Part shown: piece by piece, positions 1-5,609 of the stretch
How positions within the stretch are numbered: position 1 is the first letter of the stretch
How the letters are laid out: each line of letters opens with the position of its first letter
Assembly: GCA_035542775.1 (NCBI GenBank)
Contig: DATKKX010000070.1
Span: 1-8,340, forward strand
Length of the DNA stretch: 8,340 bases
Origin: DATKKX01 sp035542775
GTDB taxonomy: Bacteria > Planctomycetota > Phycisphaerae > UBA1845 > UTPLA1
Direction of reading: 5' to 3'
Position numbers and translations under genes: made by a program
The notes under the pieces: model-generated
Databases searched by the model: none
What the model was told of the DNA's origin: nothing
The model's input: only the letters and a program-made list of their open reading frames with translations

Positions 1-1066
1 GTTCTCAGACTTCGCCTCCGGAAGGCATGAGCTGGTCGAGTTGCAGCGAGATCTGGCCGACAAGGGCGCGATCACCTACAAGATTCCGCCGGAAGCGCTG
101 GACCATGAGCTGCGGTTCCGCGTGGATGCCAGGGACCGCGCCAGCAACGTCGGCACGGCGATCTCCTTTGCCCTGCAGGTCGTGAATGAGGCGGCCACGG
201 AGAAGAACGAATCCGAGAAGAGCGAGGAATCGTCCGCCCGGGATACCAAGGACAAGAGCTCGTCGGCGGTCGACAGCGTGGGGGACGCCGCTCAGGGTCG
301 GGGCGAGCGCCACGGTGGTAAAGCGGCGTCGAAGACTCCCGATCTGTGGTACCAGGAAGCGCTGTCGAAAATCACCGACCTGTCAGACGAGAAGAATGGA
401 GGAGCCCCGCCGTCCTCGGGAGTCGGCAGGGCTTCCGCGGCGGACCAGACGCCGTCGCCGCCGGCGGGAGAGGAAGAGTCACATGCCGACGCGGGCGAAG
501 GGTCAGTCGGGGAGGCCGCCGTACAGCCCGAGGCGGAAGCGAAGGTCGACGACGCGCGGGCTGACGAGAGCGTGGCGCGGGCCGCCATGCCCGACCGGGA
601 ATCATCTGATGCAGCCGACGAATCGGAGGCGACGGCCGATGAGCCTGAAGGGCAAACCGAGCTGATCACGCCGCCGGTCTTCGCCCTGGAGGAGCCCGGG
701 ACTCCTCAGTCGGACGAATCATCCGCACTGAGTACCGTCACGGTTTCGGTGCTCGATCCCACGCACGGCAACGGTCTTCTGGTTCCGCTGCCTGCCACGA
801 TCGAGCCGCAATCACCGCGGACGCAGTTCGTGACGGCGCATCCGTGGCGGATTCTCGGCGGGTCGCTGGGCAAGTCGGTGGAGAGCATATGGGCGTTGCC
901 GAAGCCGCGTTTCGCGCTCGAACTCTACCGCACCATCGAAGGACGATTTCTGGCGGACCGGGCCATGCTGCGGCCGGTGGCCATGCCCGGTGGACCTGAC
1001 CAGACATTCGCCGGCGGCGGCAATCCATACGCGCCTCCTCCGGCGCAACTCATCGAGGAGCCGTAG
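1..1066 (+). CDS. Partial Ig-like/acidic-linker protein of unknown function (C-terminal part)
   Basis: The frame is open from base 2 with no upstream stop, so the 5' end lies outside the window; about 354 residues are visible. The TTG at 41 is an internal Leu codon and not a start. The first 60 or so residues look like the end of an Ig-like or FN3-like beta-sandwich ('LRFRVDARDRASNVG', a common closing strand pattern). Next comes roughly 180 residues (bases about 188-730) rich in Glu, Asp, Ser, Ala and Pro, probably a disordered acidic linker. The tail returns to ordered-looking sequence around bases 839-985 ('HPWRILGGSLGKSV', then 'LELYRTIEGRFLADRAML') and ends in a Gly/Pro-rich stretch. I do not recognise the tail as a named domain. 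No membrane segment is seen in the visible part. An extracytoplasmic or structural role is an inference from the Ig-like piece only. The gene stops with TAG and is followed by a clear terminator. Confidence 0.75.
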   Translation, partial: FSDFASGRHELVELQRDLADKGAITYKIPPEALDHELRFRVDARDRASNVGTAISFALQVVNEAATEKNESEKSEESSARDTKDKSSSAVDSVGDAAQGRGERHGGKAASKTPDLWYQEALSKITDLSDEKNGGAPPSSGVGRASAADQTPSPPAGEEESHADAGEGSVGEAAVQPEAEAKVDDARADESVARAAMPDRESSDAADESEATADEPEGQTELITPPVFALEEPGTPQSDESSALSTVTVSVLDPTHGNGLLVPLPATIEPQSPRTQFVTAHPWRILGGSLGKSVESIWALPKPRFALELYRTIEGRFLADRAMLRPVAMPGGPDQTFAGGGNPYAPPPAQLIEEP

Positions 1067-1124
1067 GCGCGGAGCGAACCGTCTGCGGTCTCGCTGGTGG
1101 AATACTCCTCGGGTCAGTATGACG

Positions 1125-1154
1125 GCCCCCGACCAAGGTCGGGGGCTCTTTGTT
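1125..1154 (+). terminator. Rho-independent terminator after the first gene
   Basis: A perfect inverted repeat, GCCCCCGACC / GGTCGGGGGC (1125-1134 and 1137-1146), folds into a GC-rich stem of 9 bp with a CAAG tetraloop. It is followed by the T-rich run TCTTTGTT (1147-1154). It lies 58 bases after the stop of the first gene and is oriented to end that transcript. On the minus strand the stem is not followed by a T-run, so it probably does not serve the convergent oxidoreductase gene. Confidence 0.85.
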
Positions 1155-1181
1155 GCAACTCGCGACGCAGGATTCGGTGAG

Positions 1182-2135
1182 TCACGGCACGACGACGATC
1201 TTGCCGAAGAAATCCCCGCGTTCCATCTGCTTCTGGGCTTCGGCGAGCTGGGCCAGGGGCCAGGTCTTGGCGATGATCGGGCGGACGATCCCGCGATGGG
1301 CCATCGCCCAGGCGCCGGCGGTCTGGGCCTCGTCAGCGTAGAACTCCACCAGCCCCAGCAGCGAGACCTCCTTGAACATGAGCTTGGACACGTCGATCAG
1401 GCACTTCAGCCCGCCGACCATGCCGAGCACGATCCAGCGGCTTCGAAAGCCCAGGCTCTCCAGCGTCTTGACAGCGGTTTCACCCCAGACCGGATCAAAC
1501 ACGACATCTACGCCGCGCCCGCACGTCACGTCTTTGACAACTTCGCGGAAGTCCTGCGTCTTGTAGTTCACGGCGTAATCGGCGCGGAGCAGTTCCTTGG
1601 CCTTGACGCACTTCTCGTCGCTGCCGACGGTGGTGATGACGGTGGCGCCTGCCGCTTTGGCGACCTGGACGGCCGCTGAGCCCGCTCCGCTGCCGCCGGC
1701 GTGGACCAGCACGACCTCACCCGGCTTCACCGCGGCCTTGACTGTCAGGCCGCAGTAGGCAGTCAGATAAACGCACCCGAACGCCGCGGCCTCTTCCCAC
1801 GAATAGTTGGTGGGCTTCGGCGCCAGGCATTGCACCGGCGCGGCGACCAGCTCCGCGTACCCGCCGGGTCGGGCCGTTCCGATCATATCCAGCTTGCTGG
1901 TGGCCTGTGGGCCAGTGACGCGCGAGGCCACGACGACGGCCTCGCCGACGCGCTTGGGGTCCACTCCCGGCCCGACGGCGCGGATCTCACCGGCCACGTC
2001 AAAGCCGCCGATGTGGGGCAGCTTGAAGCCCGGCATGGTCGAGGCGCCGGAGCGGAGAAAGAGGTCCAGGTGATTCAGCGCAGCCGCCTTCACGCGCAGG
2101 AGCACCTCGCCCACTGCCGGCTTGGGGTCGGGCAC
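1182..2135 (-). CDS. Zinc-independent quinone oxidoreductase-like MDR protein (main open frame of an interrupted gene)
   Basis: The open part encodes 317 residues of a medium-chain dehydrogenase/reductase of the NAD(P)H:quinone oxidoreductase type. Such enzymes reduce quinones or enal/enone compounds with NAD(P)H in the cytoplasm. Visible features are the catalytic-domain strand 'LLRVKAAALNHLDLFLRSG', the 'GGFDVAGEI' motif, the Rossmann nucleotide-binding segment 'VLVHAGGSGAGSAAVQVAKA' (residues about 142-161), and the family C-terminus 'GDFFGKIVVVP'. The four-Cys structural zinc loop of alcohol dehydrogenases is absent, so a zinc-independent QOR type is more likely. The exact substrate cannot be read. 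The first possible start in this open stretch is a GTG at 2135 with no good ribosome site. The natural start seems to be the ATG at 2192, 14 codons ahead of an in-frame TAG (see the separate entry). The whole gene would be 336 codons, normal for the family. It may be a pseudogene, a sequencing error, or a gene read from an internal start. Confidence 0.8.
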   Translation of the reverse strand: MPDPKPAVGEVLLRVKAAALNHLDLFLRSGASTMPGFKLPHIGGFDVAGEIRAVGPGVDPKRVGEAVVVASRVTGPQATSKLDMIGTARPGGYAELVAAPVQCLAPKPTNYSWEEAAAFGCVYLTAYCGLTVKAAVKPGEVVLVHAGGSGAGSAAVQVAKAAGATVITTVGSDEKCVKAKELLRADYAVNYKTQDFREVVKDVTCGRGVDVVFDPVWGETAVKTLESLGFRSRWIVLGMVGGLKCLIDVSKLMFKEVSLLGLVEFYADEAQTAGAWAMAHRGIVRPIIAKTWPLAQLAEAQKQMERGDFFGKIVVVP

Positions 2136-2147
2136 TTCCGCGTAGCG

Positions 2148-2192
2148 CTAGACGTCCACGCCGCCGGTCTGATGGAAACGCACCGCTTTCAT
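2148..2192 (-). pseudogene. N-terminal fragment of the oxidoreductase ending in an in-frame TAG
   Basis: Reading leftward from the ATG at 2192-2190 gives MKAVRFHQTGGVDV and then TAG (2150-2148), followed in the same frame by RYAEV and the main oxidoreductase frame. The N-terminal consensus of this family runs roughly 'MKAV.F...GG.evLRyeevPdP', so the stop falls where a Leu is expected. TAG differs from the Leu codon TTG by one base. No frameshift is involved. TAG also ends scpB and the first gene in this window, so general reassignment of TAG is unlikely. This segment belongs with the 1182-2135 entry. Confidence 0.8.
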
Positions 2193-2198
2193 GGATGA

Positions 2199-2204
2199 TC
2201 CTCC
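2199..2204 (-). promoter_or_regulatory. Shine-Dalgarno site for the original oxidoreductase start
   Basis: GGAGGA on the minus strand (2204-2199) lies 6 bases before the ATG at 2192. It is the strongest ribosome site seen in the window and shows that the upstream ATG, not the GTG at 2135, is the evolved start. This supports reading the TAG at codon 15 as an interruption. Confidence 0.75.
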
Positions 2205-2226
2205 GCATGTGCCATAACAAGAACGC

Positions 2227-2261
2227 CTCCGGCCCGCGCCCCCGGGTCGGGATATCCGGAG
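2227..2261 (-). other. Possible stem-loop between the HEAT gene and the oxidoreductase
   Basis: On the minus strand CTCCGG (2261-2256) can pair with CCGGAG (2232-2227). An inner CCCG/CGGG pairing is possible across a four-base bulge. The 3' arm is followed by GCG and a weak T-rich stretch, TTCTTGTT. It could be a weak terminator for the murI-HEAT transcript or a leader structure of the oxidoreductase. A TACAAT box on the same strand (2274-2269) resembles a -10 element but lacks a convincing -35. The 191-base gap shows nothing else I can support. Confidence 0.25.
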
Positions 2262-2383
2262 ATGCGGGATTGTAGGGAGCGCTCGATACGAGGAACAGAG
2301 TGCGTGCCGGAAACCGGACATCGCCATCGCAAGATCGCGCAGCGTCCGGTCGGCGTGCGCGCGGCAACACTTTCCGCGGGCAC

Positions 2384-3187
2384 TCAAAAATCCCACTGCC
2401 AGGCGGACTTCTTGTTGTTTTCCGTGGCCAGTTCCGCCGGGATTTCGCCGCTGTGCTCGAAGGGGTCAGGGGTTTCGGCCAGCCACTTTCGCCATGCTTC
2501 GGCGTCGTGGTGGTGGGTCGTGCCGGTTAGAACGACCAGTGATTTCTCCGCGGCGTGCTGGAGGGCGAAATCGTCCTCCGTCTCCATCACATCGACCAAC
2601 GCCGCCGGGATGGGGTTTTGCGGAAAGAAGGCCAACGTGTCGATGATGGTCAGACGCACGAGCCGATCCTGGTCCTTGGCGACGCGGTCGAGAAGGGTCT
2701 TGACGATCTCCTCGCGCTGCGACTCCTCATAGCCCCCCTCTCGGGCGACACCCAGCAGCAGCTTGGCTGCCTCCCACCGCACCGGGCCGGGAGCCGGCCG
2801 CACGTCCGGGGCGGCCACGCTGGGGCTGCGCAGGAGCTTAAGGGCCGTCGCCACTTGCGGCGAGCCGGCCCAGGCGGCCATCGCCCGAATAGCGGCGCAG
2901 CGGACCATCGGATCAGTATCGGTCCGGGCCACGGTGTCGTAGACCTTCATGGCCCAATCGCTGGTGCCGTCTCGGCTCTGCGAGAGGCCGATGACGCCCT
3001 CGCGTCGCTCGTCGGGGGTTTGGGCCTCCAGGGCCATGTCCAGCCAGTCCTGGCTGGTCTTGGGTTTTTTGAACCAGGCGCTGTGCCGGGAGGAAGAACA
3101 GCCGACGTTGAGGATCATCGCCGCAAGGAGCATGAACAGCGTGGATGATCGCCAGAGGAACGGCCGCGGCCGCCGGGGGAGCAGCAT
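2384..3187 (-). CDS. HEAT-repeat protein, putative lipoprotein
   Basis: A 267-residue protein from the ATG at 3187. Residues 1-30 form a signal peptide: a basic start (LLPRRPRPFLWR), a hydrophobic core (TLFMLLAAMIL), then NVGC at Cys30, which fits a lipobox at -1 (Gly) but has an unusual Asn at -3. A mature lipoprotein is therefore likely but not certain. Residues about 55-225 are helical pairs typical of HEAT repeats, such as 'DPMVRCAAIRAMAAWAG', 'VRWEAAKLLLGVA' and 'DRLVRLTIIDTLAFF'. These form a scaffold for protein binding, and no catalytic motif is visible. It ends with 'SLVVLTGTTHHHDAEAWRKW' and a polar tail. The 'LTG...W..W' ending recurs, as I recall, in planctomycete HEAT proteins. 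The frame stays open upstream to a GTG at 3355, but that start overlaps murI by 107 bases and puts 56 unlikely residues before the signal peptide. The start at 3187 lies 61 bases after the murI stop and has only a weak ribosome site. Co-transcription with murI is plausible. The binding partner is unknown. Confidence 0.75.
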   Translation of the reverse strand: MLLPRRPRPFLWRSSTLFMLLAAMILNVGCSSSRHSAWFKKPKTSQDWLDMALEAQTPDERREGVIGLSQSRDGTSDWAMKVYDTVARTDTDPMVRCAAIRAMAAWAGSPQVATALKLLRSPSVAAPDVRPAPGPVRWEAAKLLLGVAREGGYEESQREEIVKTLLDRVAKDQDRLVRLTIIDTLAFFPQNPIPAALVDVMETEDDFALQHAAEKSLVVLTGTTHHHDAEAWRKWLAETPDPFEHSGEIPAELATENNKKSAWQWDF

Positions 3188-3248
3188 TTCGCTCGTCTGC
3201 CGCACTCGTTGAGCCGCCGGCCGGCAGGGCGAGAGAGGCCATCGACTT

Positions 3249-4100
3249 TCACGCGTGTTGCGCAACTGTGGTGACATCGCTGGCAAAGAACTGCTCCGGT
3301 GATATCCAGGTAACGTCCACGACCGCATGATCGAGGAACCGTTGACCCAACTCACGGAACCTCTGGGGATTGTCGCTCACGTAGCATCGCAGCCGGGCGC
3401 GGCCGGTGCGGTCGGACAAGGCTCCGCCGGCGGTGAGCTGCTCGGCGACCGCCCGCGCGGTCTGCTCGCCTGAATCGACCAGCTTCACCTCCGGTCCGGT
3501 CACTTCCGCGATCGCCTCCTTGAGCAGCGGGTAGTGGGTGCACCCCAAAACAAGGACCTTGGGATCCAGTCGAACGATCGGCTCCAGGTAATCCTCCACT
3601 ACGGCTTTTACAATGGGGTCGCTGCTGGGGCGACCCTCTTCGGCCAACGGCACGAAGAGCGGACACGGCCGCTGAATCACGCGCACGTGGGGATCGTACT
3701 GTTTCATCGCCCGGCGGTAAGCATCCGAGGCGATGGTCGCTTCCGTGGCGATGACCGCGATGGTCTGGCCTCGGCCGAGCAGCACTGCTTCCCTGGCCCC
3801 GGGCTCCACCACGCCGCACATCGGAATCGGCAGCGTTCCCTCCAGCGCCGGGAGGGCCGCGGCGCTGGCGGTGTTGCAGGCCACGACGATCATCTTGGGG
3901 TCGAAACGTAACAGGAAGTCGCAGTTCTCGCGGGCGAACCGCGTCACTGTTTCGGCGCTCTTGATGCCGTACGGCACGCGGGCGGTGTCGCCGAAGTACA
4001 CGATTTCCTCGTGCGGGAGCCGCCGCCGCAACTCGCGGACGACCGTCAAGCCTCCGATACCGGAATCGAACACGCCGATGCAGCGCCGGTCACCTGCCAT
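3249..4100 (-). CDS. murI: Glutamate racemase
   Basis: A 283-residue cytoplasmic enzyme that interconverts L- and D-glutamate without a cofactor, supplying D-Glu for peptidoglycan stem peptides. All family signatures are present: 'GVFDSGIGGLTVVREL' (Asp12, Ser13), 'YFGDTARVPYG' (about 35-45), 'VVACNTASAAALPAL' with catalytic Cys75, and 'VLGCTHYPLL' with the second catalytic Cys187 and His189. Length is normal for the family, and no key residue is missing. The ATG at 4100 follows AAGGA (4114-4110) by 9 bases; another ATG at 4110 is out of frame and closes at once. The gene stops with TGA. It is divergent from scpB across 327 bases and is followed 61 bases later by the HEAT gene on the same strand. 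Its presence implies that this organism makes peptidoglycan, as is now accepted for planctomycetes in general. Confidence 0.97.
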   Translation of the reverse strand: MAGDRRCIGVFDSGIGGLTVVRELRRRLPHEEIVYFGDTARVPYGIKSAETVTRFARENCDFLLRFDPKMIVVACNTASAAALPALEGTLPIPMCGVVEPGAREAVLLGRGQTIAVIATEATIASDAYRRAMKQYDPHVRVIQRPCPLFVPLAEEGRPSSDPIVKAVVEDYLEPIVRLDPKVLVLGCTHYPLLKEAIAEVTGPEVKLVDSGEQTARAVAEQLTAGGALSDRTGRARLRCYVSDNPQRFRELGQRFLDHAVVDVTWISPEQFFASDVTTVAQHA

Positions 4101-4256
4101 CCTGATCCATCCTTGTCGTTTTACTGGTTTTCACCATCCATCCATGCCTGAGTATGGCGTCCACCGGTCCGCCCGCTTCCTCCGAAATCCTCGACGGCCA
4201 ATCTGGAGCCCCTCACGTTGCCTGCGCGCCCGCCGTCTCACGAGGCGAGGGTACAG

Positions 4257-4285
4257 ATAGTATCGTCAACCGAGCAGAATCTCAA
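4257..4285 (-). promoter_or_regulatory. Candidate sigma-70-type promoter for murI
   Basis: On the minus strand TTGAGA (4285-4280, five of six matches to the -35 consensus) is followed after exactly 17 bases by TACTAT (4262-4257, four of six matches to the -10). It points toward murI, and a start near 4250 would leave a leader of about 150 bases. The assignment rests on pattern only. Confidence 0.4.
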
Positions 4286-4368
4286 AACCGCCCTCATGTG
4301 ATTCCAGATGGCCGGCTGGAGAGGGTCCTCGGACGCATACCTGAAACGGATACCCCACGCAATTGTGT

Positions 4369-4398
4369 TTGCAGAGAACCGCGTGGTGCCGATACAAT
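4369..4398 (+). promoter_or_regulatory. Candidate promoter for scpB
   Basis: TACAAT (4393-4398) matches the -10 consensus at five of six bases and lies about 30 bases before the scpB start. A weak -35 candidate, TTGCAG (4369-4374), sits 18 bases upstream. The -10 overlaps one of two CAATTG palindromes that flank the element. Transcription would begin near 4405 and give a short leader. The -10 is good and the -35 poor. Confidence 0.4.
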
Positions 4399-4419
4399 TG
4401 AATGTCTGGGCAGTAAGAT

Positions 4420-4424
4420 AGGAG
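4420..4424 (+). promoter_or_regulatory. Shine-Dalgarno site of scpB
   Basis: AGGAG at 4420-4424 lies 3 bases before the ATG at 4428 and 9 bases before an in-frame ATG at 4434. The spacing fits the second ATG better, so the true protein may lack the first two residues (Met-Ala). Confidence 0.55.
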
Positions 4425-4427
4425 CCG

Positions 4428-5498
4428 ATGGCCATGGAGGGCAGTGCCAGCACAATGGATTCGATCAGCGATCAGCACACATCCGGACCCGAGGCGCCGA
4501 TGACCACCGGCGACTCTGGGCCGCACGACACAGGTTCTATCCCCGAACCGATGCCGCCTGTCTCGGAGGAGGTGTCGGGCAGCGATCCGGTAGATACCTC
4601 GCCTGCCGGGCTAAGGGTTGTTTCCGGGATGGAACCGGCTTCGGACCTGCCGGGCACCGAGGGATTTGACACCGGCGGGGATCGGATCGATCAGACAGGT
4701 CGGGATGCCGAGACGGCGAGCGACGAGGCCGGCGAGCCGGCAACCGGCGCTGCGCCGGAACCGATCGAGATTCATCCCCACCGTGTCGTGGAGGCGGTTC
4801 TATTCGCTGCCGATTCGCCGATGCCGCCGGCCAAAATCGCCGCCGTGCTCGGGGTGGGAGACGCCCGCGACATTCGAAAGCATATCGAACAACTCAACAC
4901 CGAGTATGAAGCGCACGGGCTGGCCTTCCGCATCGAGCATCTTGCGGGCGGGTACCAGATGCTGACGCTGCCGGCTTACAACCCGTGGCTGAGAAAGCTG
5001 TTGCGGGCACGACAGGAGACGCGGTTGTCGCCAGCGGCGCTGGAGACCCTGGCCATCCTGGCTTATAAGCAACCGTGCACCCGGGCGGAGGTCGAGGCGA
5101 TACGCGGTGTCGCCGCGGGGGACCTGATCAACCGTCTGCGCGAAATGAACCTGGTAAAGATCGTGGGGCGGGCGGAGGATCTCGGCAGGCCGCTGCTGTA
5201 CGGGACGACGAAGCGATTCCTCGAGGTTTTCGGCCTGCCGTCGCTGGAGGAGCTGCCGCAAGTCGAGGCGCTGGGCGGCGGAAATGGATCCGTTCGCGAG
5301 TCGGCCAAGATGCCGGCTTCCGCGCTCGCGAACGGCGCGGTGGAGGAGCAGCGCGCTGCCGAGCAAATGCGTGATTCGCAGCAGATCCCGGACGCTATTC
5401 CCGATGAAACTCCCTCGGTTCCTGCCGAGTCACCGGCCCAAGTTGCAGCCGCGCCGGAGGAACCGCGGGCGAGCGAAGACGTGGTTGGGCAAGGGTAG
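4428..5498 (+). CDS. scpB: Segregation and condensation protein B
   Basis: A 356-residue protein (354 if the ATG at 4434 is used). ScpB dimers bind the kleisin ScpA and, with SMC, form the bacterial condensin that compacts and separates chromosomes. The family core covers residues about 116-280, two winged-helix domains: 'RVVEAVLFAADSPMPPAKIA' opens the first, and 'LSPAALETLAILAYKQPCTR', 'EAIRGV' and 'GRPLLYGTTKRFLEVFGL' mark the second, ending in 'PSLEELP'. All expected motifs are intact. The flanks are unusual: about 115 residues before the core and 75 after it are rich in Glu, Asp, Pro, Ser, Gly and Ala and appear disordered, nearly doubling the usual size of about 180-200 residues. scpA is not in the window. 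The gene stands alone, divergent from murI and convergent with the repeat-protein gene, with its own candidate promoter and terminator. It stops with TAG. Confidence 0.95.
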   Translation: MAMEGSASTMDSISDQHTSGPEAPMTTGDSGPHDTGSIPEPMPPVSEEVSGSDPVDTSPAGLRVVSGMEPASDLPGTEGFDTGGDRIDQTGRDAETASDEAGEPATGAAPEPIEIHPHRVVEAVLFAADSPMPPAKIAAVLGVGDARDIRKHIEQLNTEYEAHGLAFRIEHLAGGYQMLTLPAYNPWLRKLLRARQETRLSPAALETLAILAYKQPCTRAEVEAIRGVAAGDLINRLREMNLVKIVGRAEDLGRPLLYGTTKRFLEVFGLPSLEELPQVEALGGGNGSVRESAKMPASALANGAVEEQRAAEQMRDSQQIPDAIPDETPSVPAESPAQVAAAPEEPRASEDVVGQG

Positions 5499-5516
5499 AA
5501 GCGGCTCAGAAGAAAA

Positions 5517-5566
5517 ACCAGCCGTCGGCACAGAGCACTCAGGCTCCATCCGACGGCTGGTCTTTT
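5517..5566. terminator. Bidirectional rho-independent terminator
   Basis: A perfect 12-bp inverted repeat, ACCAGCCGTCGG (5517-5528) and CCGACGGCTGGT (5550-5561), encloses a 21-base loop that can itself pair GAGC with GCTC. On the plus strand it is followed by CTTTTGT. On the minus strand the stem runs directly into a T-run (GGTTTTTCT). It lies 18 bases after the scpB stop and about 50 bases after the stop of the convergent repeat-protein gene, so it can end both transcripts. Confidence 0.85.
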
Positions 5567-5609
5567 GTCGTCACTGGGTTAACGCGTGCCCAGTCGGCGG
5601 CTGGCCGCG

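Larger units (their letters stand above)
4101..4427. other. Divergent intergenic region between murI and scpB
   Basis: This 327-base stretch holds no convincing gene; small open frames on both strands have no family features or ribosome sites. It contains a candidate minus-strand promoter for murI, a candidate plus-strand promoter for scpB, two copies of the palindrome CAATTG (4360-4365 and 4395-4400), and a short CCAT tandem run (4134-4145). The predicted murI leader would be about 150 bases. I see no riboswitch-like fold that I can name. Confidence 0.6.

Noticed and set aside
41..43. TTG at 41 as the start of the first gene
   Set aside because: The frame is open through base 2 with sensible coding sequence, so the gene simply enters the window from the left.
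186..1679. Open frames overlapping the first gene and the oxidoreductase (186-665 Arg-rich, 990-1679, 1701-2198)
   Set aside because: They are alternate-frame shadows of genes with recognisable features and have compositions typical of such shadows.
2148..2150. TAG read as a recoded sense codon (for example pyrrolysine or suppressor decoding)
   Set aside because: TAG serves as the normal stop of scpB and of the first gene in this window, the position calls for plain Leu, and no recoding element is visible.
2944..3187. HHHD cluster and Cys residues of the HEAT protein considered as a metal-binding enzyme motif
   Set aside because: The HHHD lies at the C-terminal 'LTG...W..W' motif and has no accompanying ligand pattern; the protein otherwise looks like a helical scaffold only.
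3188..3355. Upstream start (GTG at 3355 or ATG at 3277) for the HEAT protein
   Set aside because: Both lie inside murI, lack a ribosome site, and would bury the signal peptide behind a basic, unstructured extension.
4134..4145. CCATCCATCCAT tandem run upstream of murI
   Set aside because: It has only three 4-base units, too short to call a functional or phase-variable repeat.
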